DNA of 64,000 nucleotides from Lepidostoma basale (lineage: Eukaryota; Arthropoda; Insecta; Trichoptera; Lepidostomatidae), in the NCBI GenBank assembly GCA_022606425.2, contig JAHDVF020000215.1, positions 1,364,001 through 1,428,000 on the forward strand, written 5' to 3'. The translations under genes were made by a program, and so were the position numbers. The first letter of the stretch is position 1; the number at the start of each line of letters is the position of its first letter. A model generated the notes under the pieces. That model had not been told where the DNA came from and searched no databases. It worked only from the letters and a program-made list of their open reading frames with translations. This document shows positions 30,385 to 40,564 of the stretch, piece after piece.

Positions 30385-30460
30385 AAAAATGTCAATCTCC
30401 GAAGCGATCATGTTTAGCAGATTGATTGCACTCCCCACCGGCATCACCAGCTCATATTAC
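30385..30460 (-). pseudogene. LINE-C fragment, upstream half
   Basis: The minus strand encodes ELVMPVGSAINLLNMIASEI, DIF, the LINE-C C-terminal motif. It resumes after LINE-P at 30384. Confidence 0.6.
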
Positions 30461-30779
30461 ATAACGTCAGACCAACCAACAAAATGTTACTATGGTTTTG
30501 TGACAAGCTAATAAAGTACCAATTAATGATCTACCCTTTAAAAACTTGGTTCACTGTACAATCATAATCAGTAATAAGTTTCAACTTTTTTACACACGTT
30601 AAAAATGGTTAAATTTTCACAATTAACAAAACCAAATGGTTCTCCTTTTGTTTTGTACACTTCTGTCATACAACAATAATGGAAACAAAATTCAAATATA
30701 TATTCCTCTCTTGCTCTCTTGTATTCAAAAGATTCTAGTACTCTTTCCTGGTGACATTCGATTTTGCCTATTATATTAT

Positions 30780-31030
30780 GATAACACATGGAAATAATGA
30801 ATGAAGAAAGAATGATACAGAAAGTATATGTTTCCGATAATCGAGGAAAGCGTGGCACGATCAAATCAAGCAAATATTACATTTAGGTCACGTGAGAAGC
30901 CGGATTAATCGCCGTGAGTGCATGACACGATGTATAAATGTATGAAAAGTCACACGTACGATATATCAGAAAATAACAGTGTGGCGATCTGTTATTTCTG
31001 TCTACTCCTACGGGGAGACGGTGTGATCGT
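30780..31030 (+). pseudogene. LINE-P 3' fragment
   Basis: MEIMNEERMIQKVY, then KRGTIKSSKYYI-like decay, then CMTRCIN and VWRSVISVYSYGE. Ends GACGGTGTGATCGTAGG with the tail lost. Confidence 0.65.
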
Positions 31031-31149
31031 AGGTTTTGCAAATATTGTTTTATTTTTTAATGCCGACCGGTTTCGATAATATCTGTTAGTAAGGAAATAT
31101 TTTTACTAGTGCTTTAATATTAATATTTTTAATTTCCATCGGAACACTT

Positions 31150-31330
31150 AATATGAAGGAAATTGAAAAACTTTGTTCAATCCACTATTTAATAAAAAAG
31201 ATTAAAGACACATTGTGTACTTTAATATTTTTTATTAAATAGTGTATTAAGCAAAGTTTTTCAATTTCCTTAGTATAATACTATGGAACACCACAGTGTT
31301 AATGCCTTAGCGTTCAATAAGTTACTTAAT
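31150..31330. mobile_element. HH-2 palindrome lacking the hammerhead core
   Basis: Arms GGAAATTGAAAAACTTTG...CCACTATTTAATAAA and complement are nearly perfect. The centre is only AGACACATTGTGTAC, the residue of stem I. The right end carries ACCACAGTGTTAATGCC, the shared terminal module. Confidence 0.7.
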
Positions 31331-31373
31331 ATGAAGTATGATTATTAAAATACAATTTAAAAAATTAAAGAAT

Positions 31374-32058
31374 CTGCGTGATGTATAAAGAAGGGCTTAA
31401 CAATGATACGAGAAGAAATATTTAAATTTGATAAATTGGAACAAATAATGTCACCGTCAAATCATTTGCGTGATTCTCTGTGTCACTAATTGTGTGTGTA
31501 ATCTTCTTCTGTATATGTTGTACTTGGGTTATGTATTTTGATTGGTCGTTGAAGGAGTTGGGGGGAAGGGGAAAGGTATCACACTGAAATCTTTCGCGAG
31601 ATTCTCCGCGCCACCATGTTTGTGTATTTTTATCAAAACTGCGAGATGTATAAAGAAGGCGTAAATATGATACGAGAAGAAATACTCGAATTTGCGAAAT
31701 TGGAACAAATGGTGTCACCGTCAAATCATTTGCGTGATTCTCTGTGTCACTAATTGTGTGTAATCTTGTTCTGTACATGGTGTACTTGGGTTATGTATTT
31801 TGATTGGTCATTGAGGGAGTAGGGGGGAAGGGAAAATATACCACTCTCAAATCTTTCGCGAGATTCTCTGTGTCACCATATTTGTGTAATTTTATCGAAA
31901 CTGCGTGATGTATAAAAAAGGGCGTAAAAATGATACGAGAAGAAATATTTAAATTTGATAAATTGGGACAAATAATGTCACCGTCAAATCATTTGCGTGA
32001 TTCTCTGTGTCACTAATTGTGTGTGTCTGTATATGTTGTACTTGGGTTATGTATATAC
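31374..32058. repeat. ~264-bp tandem repeat, 2.6 copies
   Basis: Units begin CTGCGTGATGTATAAAGAAG at 31374, 31639 and 31901. Spacings are 265 and 262 bp and the third unit is partial. Landmarks repeat in order: ATGATACGAGAAGAAATA, GTGTCACCGTCAAATCATTT, ACTTGGGTTATGTATTTTG, TCTTTCGCGAGATTCTC. Satellite-like; a 118-codon minus frame across it is incidental. Confidence 0.9.
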
Positions 32059-32059
32059 A

Positions 32060-32430
32060 AATAATATACAATATGTCTTGCTTGCCCCAACGGAAATTTT
32101 AGCAGAGTAACATAACTGAAGCATTTTTGTTATATTACCTTGACGGATCTTCGGTTAGTAAAATAACTGACTTTTCGGTTAAAAAAAATGTACCTATAAG
32201 CGTTTTTCTTATATAAAATAACTTTTTTTTGTAAACGGCGACAGTGTTTTTTTTTAACATGTACGTTTATGCATATACGTATATACGTGATTGAATGAAA
32301 TCCAAATTTAACAGCCCTTCGCGCTCTTTGTGTGAGGTTTGTACGAACTGATTAAAAACACCCAATCCATCATGCGAAAGCTGAAATTTCCCGACGAATG
32401 AATGATTTTCTTTGATAGTCATCTAATTTA
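32060..32430. other. Unassigned stretch
   Basis: AT-rich with no recognised repeat. TGCATATACGTATATACGTG at about 32270 is alternating purine/pyrimidine. Confidence 0.3.
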
Positions 32431-32600
32431 AAGTAACCATAACGTCCTGCCATTCCGGAGAGCCAACAGCGCCCAATTATTGGGAGGGGATCATTAGTGC
32501 CCTGGGCCGAGTCCAGGCGCTAATGAGCCCGGCCGGTCCAGCCCGCTGACTCTATTTACACGCCGGGAGACCCTAATGACAGATGATCGTACTGCTATTC
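32430..32600. promoter_or_regulatory. GC-rich island with four TAAT/ATTA cores
   Basis: CCCAATTATTGGGAGG, GGATCATTAGTGCCC, GGCGCTAATGAGCCC and GACCCTAATGACAG lie within about 140 bp of otherwise GC-rich single-copy DNA. Candidate enhancer; inferred. Confidence 0.45.
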
Positions 32601-33320
32601 TAGTCCTCCGATCGTTTTCAAAATGTTTGCGAAATAAATCATTAATCCGTGTGTCCAAGAATTTTGTGAATCTTCATATATTATTCATTATTTATTCACG
32701 TGTGAGGATATCAATTTCGCGCCACGTATGCAGTACGACATAGGCAGAAGTCCCGCCGCAATACATTCTGTGCGCGGAGATATAGACTGGCCTCGGACAT
32801 GTTCCCGCACGGACGTCTCCAACAGCGTTTTTTGTTTTGTTTTTTCATTATGACAACCCACGTTCATTAACCGTCACACAAACAACTCGTCACCAAACAT
32901 ACATTCTTCAAACCATATTACAAATGCTTCATTTATCTTGCGTTGGCTTCTTATAATATATCCTTGTTTGATTGCATTATATAATATTTTACCACGCATT
33001 TATCTAAGACTGAAGCCACACCAAAGCGTTTTACATTGGTCTAGGCTAGGTGATAAGTTCATTAGATTTCTTGTGGCGTAGCTTTAAGCATCAATCGAAG
33101 TTCCTTCCTATGTAACCGTAGCCTAAGAAGTTTCGTTTATGCTGCATTCGTTTCTGCTGGACCTATGCTTTGCTTATATACATAAAATTAGGTATAAATG
33201 CTCGCTGTGGCGCCTAAGTTTTTTCAGATGATATTTTATTTTCGACGTAATACGATAAACCTGTGTTAATTTTAGCACAATTATAGTAATAAAAAACATC
33301 CCAGTAATCTTGCACTCTCC
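32600..33320. other. Unassigned stretch
   Basis: Mixed composition, no repeats shared with the rest of the window and no coding signal. Confidence 0.3.
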
Positions 33321-33600
33321 GACAAATTGAAGACACATGCAGTACTAATGAGAAAATCTCAAGCCGAAGTTACAATGGCAGTCTATGGCGTCTGGGGCGA
33401 GCTAATTAGTCCGTTTGAGAGAGATCGCGGAGCCATTAGCGGAGCCGGGACAATATGGGCTTTGAGAGCTAATGGACGGGCCGCCGCAGCGACTCAATCT
33501 GCCGTGCAATGTGACATCTAATGAGCACCACAAATATATACACCTGCGGAGCTTCTGCTCTCCTGGGAGAGGTGCGGAACGAACGAAACACGATTTAGTA
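33320..33600. promoter_or_regulatory. GC-rich island with regularly placed TAAT/ATTA cores
   Basis: TACTAATGAGAAAAT, GAGCTAATTAGTCC, AGCCATTAGCGGAG, GAGCTAATGGACGG and CATCTAATGAGCACC occur within about 190 bp. A 64-codon frame through it (33327-33521) has no recognisable domain and is probably chance. Regulatory role inferred. Confidence 0.45.
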
Positions 33601-33689
33601 GATAGATTCGTGATAATATGAATACTAACTACGCAAATTCATTCAACTAGATTTTCTTTCATATTCCCCTTTAATTTGTACATAAGGAC

Positions 33690-34070
33690 ATTTGAGGTCT
33701 ACAGATTCAAGGTTACCCAGCGCGCCATGGAAAGAGCCATGCTTGGAATAACCTTGAGGGACAGATTTAGAAACTAATTTATTTGACAACAAACCAAGGT
33801 AACTGAGGTGGCTCTACGGATGAAGTGGCGGTGAGTTGACCATATCTGTCGGAGAACCGACAGCCGATGGGGAAGACGGGTTCTGGAATGGAGACCGCGT
33901 ACAGGATTCCGTAGAGTTAGACGTCCCCCTGCCCGCTGGACCGACGATCTGAAGACGATTGCTGGACATAGATGGATGGGAACGGCAATGGATAGGGGGC
34001 GGTGGCGGGCTTTGGGAGAAGCCTACATTTAGCAGTGGATGACAGACGGCTGATGATGATGATGAAGACA
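33690..34070 (+). pseudogene. LINE-B (RTE/BovB-like) 3' end with (GAT)n tail
   Basis: Plus reading VTQRAMERAMLGITLRDRFR, then with breaks RVLEWRPRTGFRRVRRPPAR, WTDDLKTIAGHRWM and RWRALGEAYI, a stop and GATGATGATGATGA. The protein pattern and GAT tail are those of RTE/BovB elements. Confidence 0.85.
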
Positions 34071-34074
34071 TAAG

Positions 34075-34325
34075 TGTAGTAGAACGATGTACGACAAAAT
34101 CGCAAATGCTGATATAAGAAATATATATAGAGCGGAAGAAGGTATTATGAACAAAATTATGAAAGGATTAATCAAAGTATAAAGGTTGGTCATGTTAGAA
34201 GTCAGAAGAATCGGCGTTCGTGTTTGACTCGCTAAGCTAGAGAGGAGTGTCAGGATAGAGTCGTGTTGCGGTCCATTCTCTCTGCCTACCCCTGTGGGGA
34301 TGGTGTGTTGTTTGTTGTTGTTGTA
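34075..34325 (+). pseudogene. LINE-P fragment with (TTG)n tail, internally deleted
   Basis: RTMYDKIANADIRNIYRAEE, GIMNKIMKG, then a jump to KVGHVRSQKNRRS and a degraded end, with GTTTGTTGTTGTTG. It starts five bases after the end of LINE-B. Confidence 0.7.
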
Positions 34326-34329
34326 GAAT

Positions 34330-35240
34330 TACATTTTGTATTTTCACAGCACTTCATTTTACTTTTCGTAAACATTATTTGATGCAAAAATTTTAACAAT
34401 AAAATAAAACAATATCGTTATTTTTATACTAATTAAAAGCGGTGGAGTTACGTCTAAGGGTGGAGGGGTTGGATAAAAATTATTTAATAGTAATATTACA
34501 AATATTATTTTCCTTATATCGTTCTTCTAATGATGAAGGTGATCTAATGGTGAAGGTGATTCGCATTCAGGGAAAATTAAATTTTAAAAAAATTAAGTCA
34601 TAACTAGTTTTCGTCTTCTGGGTCACTTATTATTGGCTATTTATATCCGGCTCGGAATAATAATGGCCAATGTCTTTCTTCAACATTATTAAATACCCAT
34701 TTAAATTATGTTGATAATAAATCATATCCCTTTAAATGAAATCTTTGTTTTCAAAATGTTTTAATTGACATTATAACACATGTAGTTGATCCAAGGCAAC
34801 ATTGTACTGGATATAAATCACTCCGCGTGTAAAAGCTCTTCAGTGAGTACAAGTTTAAAATGACGCTGATGATTATGAATGACTCTTTGATTACTACTTT
34901 TACCGGAGCCAAATGACGTCGGTATTATATCTGCGTTCAATTTAATAATTAATGAGTCATCTTGGCATAATTTCAGCAAAAGTTATAATGTTTTGTCTCT
35001 GTCATTTCATCATTCATTATAAATTCCAAATTGCAGCAGTCCATTACAACAATTTGACACCTTATTCTTCCTATTGCTGCACCCGATCATACAGGGCAAA
35101 AATGAAATCGACGAGGTGAGGCCTTACTTTATATAATAATTAAATAAAACGATGTTTTTTCTTACTTTATTTTTTGTTTGTGTGTGTTTTTTTTTTTCAA
35201 TATATGTTATTTATATCACTGTATATTATACTGTATGGAC
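34330..35240. other. Unassigned stretch
   Basis: AT-rich, apparently single copy, with no gene. A GATGAAGGTGATCTAATGG doublet near 34535 is a local echo. AATAATTAAATAAAACGATG at about 35137 resembles the outer arm of HH-5. Confidence 0.3.
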
Positions 35241-35241
35241 T

Positions 35242-35720
35242 AAGCTTTCGGAAACATGGGTTACATCCTTAAAAAACGGAAAATACCGATCAACCTGAAG
35301 CGAAAAGTCTATGAAGCCTGCGTTCTGCCAGTTGGTACTTATGGTCTTGAAACTGTTACATTGTCCAAACAAAGTGCCCAGAAACTACGAGTGACCCAAA
35401 GAGCCATGGAACGAGCCATGTTAGGAATAAGCCTAAGATACAGAGTCAGAAACGATACGGTGAGAGAAAAAACAAAGGTCACTGACATCATCTACCGGGT
35501 GGCGACTCTGAAATGGCAATGGGCAGGTCACGTAGCCAGAAGCTCAGATGAAAAGTGGACAAAAAAACTGCTGACTTGGAGACCGTGGACGGCATGATCT
35601 GAACAGACACGTCGGAATAACCAGGATGCAGTCTGCACAGGACAGAGTAACATGGAACGAACGGAGGAGACCTTTGTCCAGGAGTGGACGAAAATAGGCT
35701 GAGGAAGAAGAAGAAGAAGA
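35242..35720 (+). pseudogene. LINE-B fragment with 113-codon open stretch and (GAA)n tail
   Basis: Open from 35256: GYILKKRKIPINLKRKVYEA, TYGLETVTLSKQSAQKLRVT, QRAMERAMLGISLRYRVRND, TKVTDIIYRVATLKWQWAGH. It then breaks before RWTDD; the last 60 bp read FVQEWTKIG and end in GAAGAAGAAGAAG. 5' truncated; RTE/BovB-like. Confidence 0.85.
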
Positions 35721-35721
35721 A

Positions 35722-36175
35722 GAGAATCTATGAAGCACGCGTAAGACCAATAATAACATATGTCATTGAAGCAAGGACAGACACAGTTAGGACAAAACAA
35801 GAAGATGATAGCAAGTAAGACAGAATAAGAGAGATGTGTGAGACTGAGGATATAATAAGATGGAGTAGACAACGAAGGAGGGACTGGTACGGTCATGTCC
35901 AAAGAATGGACACCACAAGACTCCTATATATTGCAGTAACATAGTCGGCCTCACGGGACTTCTCATGTAACACCTCCGAAAATATGGAAGGACAGCTGGG
36001 AATCCAGCTCACTGTAGGAGCAACCCTCTAGAGAACAGATAGGTCTACACAGCAAAGAAGAAAAAGAAGAAGAAGAAATATCAATTAAATATAAAGTGTA
36101 ATAAAGCAAATGGAGGATACCTTTGTCCAGGAATGGACGGGAATAGGCTGAGGATGAAGAAGTAGAAGAAAAAGA
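35722..36175 (+). pseudogene. LINE-I (RTE-like) 3' fragment followed by a second LINE-B 3' end
   Basis: RIYEARVRPIITYVIEARTD, REMCETEDIIRWSRQRRRDW and YGHVQRMDTTRLLYIAV with stops and a frame break, then an AAGAAGAAGAAG tail at about 36065. From 36108 a short segment (GGATACCTTTGTCCAGGAAT, then GAATAGGCTGAGGATGAAG) repeats the LINE-B end at 35.66 kb. Confidence 0.7.
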
Positions 36176-36295
36176 TGTTACACTTAATAAATAAATGAAC
36201 TTAATATACCTGCGACAGTGCATATACAGTGCATATACGAGTACATCGTATATGTAGCGACTTTTTCACAATCCAAATTTTTCACAAAACAATGA

Positions 36296-36660
36296 TGTAA
36301 AACTTCATATTAAATAATTAATACGAATGAAAACGTCAGTTTCACATTTCAGATGCAGAAGAGAAGAATACATCGATTGAGTCTACGCACACAGCATGGC
36401 GACTTTATTTTATATACGAGTATAATACTTAGAATCATAAGTCACATTGAAATATGTTTAATCATTTTTAATGAAATATGTTTAATCATTTTTAATCATG
36501 AAATATGTTTAATCATTCTTTGGCATATAGAATGGAATAATACTCCTAGCGGCTTCTAACAATGTGTTGGTCAACAGCCTTCACATTGTGTTAATAAGGT
36601 AGTTTGCTAAATGCCGAAAATCATTCTCCATAGATGGCGTTAGTGGGTCGGTTGTATAGG
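36296..36660. repeat. HH-1 left arm, a short tandem repeat and a partial T copy
   Basis: Left: TTAATACGAATGAAAACGTC (HH-1 arm start) to about 36350. Middle: GAAATATGTTTAATCATT three times at 36450-36515. Right: AGCCTTCACATTGTGTTAAT and CTCCATAGATGGCGTTAGTG at 36577-36650 match repeat T on minus. Confidence 0.5.
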
Positions 36661-37204
36661 TTAAGTCTTGAAATTATTATTAAGTCGGTTGTATAGGTTA
36701 AGTCTTATAGATCTAATCTTCAAAAGGTTACGCTTGTAGGAAGTATCGGTCTACACAACATATGATAATTGCAAATAAGCTTGGGGCAGTCTACAGAGAA
36801 ACTTAAGAATTTTGTATGTAAATATTGAAATACAATTATCAACGTGGTTGCTGCATGTTCCGTGGGGTATTGTTTCAACGCAGAACGGTTTAAATCGGCA
36901 ATAAAGCTCTATGCATCCTTAATTCAATTAAAGCACGGAGCAGCGCGTGTGGTCTATTGTGCGGGATCTTTTATCGGTTATTACATTGCATGTCCTCGGG
37001 CTACCGTCGTCTTTGACTTACATCAGTACACTTGATACATACATTTCTTGTCTATTTTAATTGAATTATATTCTACATTATAAAGTTTTATTATATTCTA
37101 ATTATATTCTACATTATATTCTACATTTTAATTCTCTAACATCTCAAATATTTTTATATGAATCCTACATGGATACGAAATCTTTTCAGGTTAACCGGTT
37201 AATA
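36660..37204. other. Unassigned stretch with TATTCTACAT simple repeats
   Basis: GGTTGTATAGGTTAAGTCTT occurs twice (about 36648 and 36688), a 40-bp tandem. ATTATATTCTACATTATA recurs three times at 37066-37125. No gene. Confidence 0.4.
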
Positions 37205-38103
37205 ATTCAAATTTACAACAACAACAACAACAAACCATCACGCCGTCAGAGAGAATGGACCGCCACACTACTCTATCCTGGCAAACCTCTCTAGCTTCCT
37301 CCACATTCATACAACGAGTCATACACGCACGTCGATTCCTCCGACTTCTAACATGACCAACCTTTAAAATTTGATTAATTTGGTCATGCCATGTTTTCCT
37401 CGGTCTGCCTCGACTTCGTACCCCATTTACATCATTAACGTATACTTTCTTAACAATTCTTTCTCCATCCATGCGTTCCATATGTCCGAACCAACGCAGC
37501 GATCCTTTCATAATTTTGTTCATTATACCTTCTTCCGCTCTACATTCCTTTCTTATATCAGCATTTGAGATTCTGTCGTATATCGTTCTACCACACATAC
37601 GTCTTAGGGACCTCATCTCTACCGCATTTATTCTACTCTCATCCTTCTTTTGCCAGTTCCATGCTTCGCTTCCATACATTAAGGTTGGGACCAGAACTCC
37701 ATTGTGAACGGCCGTTTTCGCTTTCATTGATAAATTCTTGTTTCCAATAACTATTTTTAAAGCTCCATTCACTTTGTTACCCGCACCAACCCTTCTTTCG
37801 ACGTCACTATCCGTTCGGGCATCTGCTGTGAACATACTACCTAAATACACAAATTCCCTCACCTGTTCCAAGTTCTCTTCGTTCACACTTATATTACAAA
37901 CTGTCATTTGCTCTTCCCTTTCGAAAACCATCACCTTTGACTTTCCGACATTCATCATTAAATCATTTGACTTGCATACCTCATTCATTCTCGACACCAA
38001 GACTTGTAATTCGTCCGCACTATCCACAACGAGAACGGCATCATCCGCGTAAAGCAGACAGTTTACAGACAGATCACTCATCTTAGCACCAGCATTCAAA
38101 TTT
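37205..38103. repeat. 11-bp target-site duplication around LINE-P
   Basis: ATTCAAATTTA occurs at 37205-37215 and 38093-38103, immediately outside the LINE-P insertion. Nearby AT-rich echoes of the same word at 38103-38145 add some ambiguity. Confidence 0.7.
37216..38092 (-). CDS. LINE-P reverse transcriptase ORF, 3' 300 codons, (TTG)n tail
   Basis: The longest reading frame in the window. From the upstream end it covers reverse transcriptase motif C (CLLYADDAVLVVDSADELQ, YADD at residues 17-20), FVYLGSMFTADARTDSDVER, the MYGSEAWNWQKKDESRINA block, GSLRWFGHMERMDGERI, SRGRPRKTWHDQIN, KVGHVRSRRNRRACMTRCMN and VWRSILS. There a small deletion shifts it past the normal AYP.GE ending into the tail (Cys run from TTG repeats). 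Endonuclease, fingers and motif A are lost by 5' truncation. The unbroken frame and flanking duplication mark a young target-primed insertion. It does not encode a host protein. Confidence 0.9.
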
Positions 38104-38400
38104 AAATTTCTTTAAAAATTTAAAATTCAAATTTAAATTTCTTAATTTATCCAAATGAACATAACAAATATAAAAATGATTTGGGAGAACGCGTCGACAT
38201 AGTAACACTGAAGAAGTACTACGCTGATGATACTAAACACTTGCCAATATTTGAAGTATTTTCCTTTTGAACATTCTTTAATCAATATTTAAAATGTTAA
38301 TCTCCGAACTAATCATGTTCTGTTTCTTGCCCTCTGAGGGTGCGCTGTTTTCCAGCTGGGAGGAAGAAGCTGCTCCTCTGTGACGGGCCTCGTTCCTCTC
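38104..38400 (-). pseudogene. LINE-C fragment
   Basis: GTCGACATAGTAACACTGA, TTGCCAATATTTGAAGTATT and TGTTAATCTCCGAACTAATC match LINE-C copies at 29.6 and 30.4 kb. Minus strand SSEINIL corresponds to SSEIDVF. Decayed. Confidence 0.55.
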
Positions 38401-38790
38401 CCTCTCGGCTATTATAATAATTTGTACAGTGTTTTTTTATTAATTAATATGATGAAATGCTTCCTAAACGTACTCCACATTTTTTTTTCCCATCCCGCAT
38501 TTGTCTCCTCTGCCTCTCCTGTTCTTCTCGCTGTATACTCGTATTCCTGTGGTGTATCATTCTTTTTATCTTTTGTATAATGATCCTAAAATGTTAATGT
38601 ATTATATATTATGTTTATTTATTCAATAAGTACAGCGGAGCATAGAAGTAGGATGTAGTAGATTAAATATGTAAAATGTAAGTCCCGGAAGGACCGGGGA
38701 CAGGCCCAGGGAGTGTACGAGCGAGGCTGATAAAAGGGCGCCGCTACGCCCTACAACAGCCTCGGGTGTGTGGCGGGAACTTCTATGTTC
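38400..38790. other. Unassigned stretch with a GC-rich patch
   Basis: 38680-38780 is GC-rich (GGAAGGACCGGGGACAGGCC, AGGGCGCCGCTACGCCC) and resembles nothing else here; it may be a repeat. No frame of note. Confidence 0.3.
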
Positions 38791-38940
38791 CTTTATTAAA
38801 AATTAATCATGTTCAGCAGTTTGATTGCTCTCCCCACTGGTATTGCCATAAAAACTTGGCCCTCGGCCCACCTTTTTTGCGGCCTGCCGACGCTTCTTCT
38901 ATTTTCCCATGGTCTCAAAACCAAAATGCACTCGAATTCT
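38790..38940 (-). pseudogene. Chimera: LINE-B end joined to LINE-C end
   Basis: Minus reading PWENRRSVGRPQKRWAEGQ is LINE-B; it runs directly into AIPVGRAIKLLNMINF, which is LINE-C. The two join in frame at about 38850, forming part of an 89-codon stretch. Likely a deletion or template-switch scar. Confidence 0.65.
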
Positions 38941-39650
38941 AAAACAAGACTACCCCAGGTGAGTAGAATAGAACTATGATACTTATATAAGCAAAAACAT
39001 ATATTAAAAAAAACACTTTGTATGGTTGTTATATGAGATTTGACGCCATCAAGTTTCGCTTGCACCTAACCTCATGAGAAATATTAGAAGACTTTTTTTT
39101 TTATTAGACTATAAAAAAAATATTTATAATTTCCAAAAACAGTACCAACTTTTTTCTTATCGGAGCTGTTTTATTAGTTAACATTGCATCAACTATGAAA
39201 AAAAATATGTTTCCTCCTTGAAAGTCCTATCTTAAATACTGAATATCGACACAATGAAAATTATTAATTAGGGAAACCTATAAAAATCGGTGATTCATTT
39301 AGTTCGTCTAAATTGTGATGTACAGTTGATGTTATTGTATTTATCCAAGGCCGTGGTGAGCTTGAGTCACATAAAAACTTGTGAGGGTAATATCATCTGG
39401 ACTTTAGGCTTTTGCTCGCAGTGGATCAGTTCTGTGCACCTTTTGCGACGTTGGGCTCTGTATCTTGGTGAGACCAATTCAAATCCCTTTACGTCTGGCA
39501 TCTTGGTTCCTGATAAATCAATCATTGCAATGGATTGAAGACATCTATTCACGCATTAAAGAAACTAATACAATTGCAAATATCATCGGTGATTTATATG
39601 TTAGTATAAGTAATAAATAAGCTATGACTGCAACACCGAAGAAAAAAATC
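38940..39650. other. Unassigned stretch
   Basis: No recognised repeat. An 82-codon plus frame at 39290-39538 has no domain I recognise and no coding context. Confidence 0.3.
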
Positions 39651-39659
39651 TCACACTAT

Positions 39660-39850
39660 ATTATTTGTTCTGGTAGAATTCACGTGACAATAAAAATAGA
39701 CTAACTACCTATATATGTTATACAGTTATTGAGTTCAAATAACCTGTTGTATACTTAAAATGTGTAAAGCAACGGGAAACTACTACATTAAAAAGGCCTG
39801 CATCCCAAAATGTTGTGGTGGCATCCCAAGAACCAGGAAAAATGTTTAAA
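39660..39850 (+). mobile_element. SINE-A body fragment, headless
   Basis: TGGTAGAATTCACGTGACAA, TAACTACCTATATATGTTAT, TTGAGTTCAAATAACCTGTT and GCAACGGGAAACTACTAC follow the SINE-A body order. The tRNA-like head is missing. Confidence 0.65.
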
Positions 39851-39959
39851 AAAACTTTTCTGTGAACCAATCTCTACGATTGAAAATTGATAAAAATGCA
39901 CGTATTATTTATTGTGTCACTGAAGTTTTTTAATCGTAAATTAATAATTAGATATTGTT

Positions 39960-40145
39960 TCTTGAACATCAGTTTTTTAGAAGTTTTATTATATTTTATG
40001 GGAATGGCATGTTTCTTCCTTCTAAGGCATTATCAAATGTATCATTACATTTGGTAATGCCTTAGAAGGGCGAAACACGTCATTCCCATAAAATATAATA
40101 AAACTTCTAGAAAACTGACGTTTTCATTCGTATTAATCAATAATT
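39960..40145. mobile_element. HH-1 palindrome, compact and nearly perfect
   Basis: Arms CATCAGTTTTTTAGAAG and its complement (CTTCTAGAAAACTGACG) surround AAGGCATTATCAAATGTATC then ATTACATTTGGTAATGCCTT. The right core reads TTGGTAA, stem II GCCTT/AGGGC, GAAA, CACG, TC. The first box has T and A at positions 3 and 8, where canonical hammerheads have C and G. Confidence 0.75.
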
Positions 40146-40560
40146 AGATATTTAGTATTGTAAATGATTTCCTACTAGTATAATAAATTACATTCGATAA
40201 ATGAAGAAGTATATCCGGCATCGGCTCTTCATCAAACAGTACTACACAGCATGCTTGGGTATACATTCAAGTGCCGTGAATTGTTACAGCAAGTCATAAA
40301 ATTCCAAATGGAAGTGAATCAAATTGAACGCTCCATTGGCATTTCCCTTTGCCCTCCCGTCCCTCCCCACTTCGACGAGTGCTCCACAAAGAAGGCAGGT
40401 TACACCAACACACGGCAGATGGCACTTTGTTATTTCATAAAGAATTTATCAGTCAATCAGTGCTTGACAGGATGTCGTTTTATGGGAGACTAACATTTTA
40501 AACATCACTCACCCTTTTAAAAGGAACGAAAAAAATGATTCCCGTAAATCAATAAAATAT
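40146..40560. other. Unassigned stretch with an 80-codon frame
   Basis: Plus 40251-40493 is open for 80 codons without a recognised domain. Not similar to the transposon families here. Insufficient for a gene call. Confidence 0.3.
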
Positions 40561-40564
40561 TATA

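Noticed and set aside
31422..31778. 118-codon minus frame with repeated NDLTVT segments
   Set aside because: Produced by the 264-bp tandem repeat being open in one frame; no protein family recognised.
40251..40493. Cysteine-containing 80-codon plus frame as a small secreted protein
   Set aside because: No signal peptide and no regular cysteine pattern; starts and ends in non-coding-like DNA.
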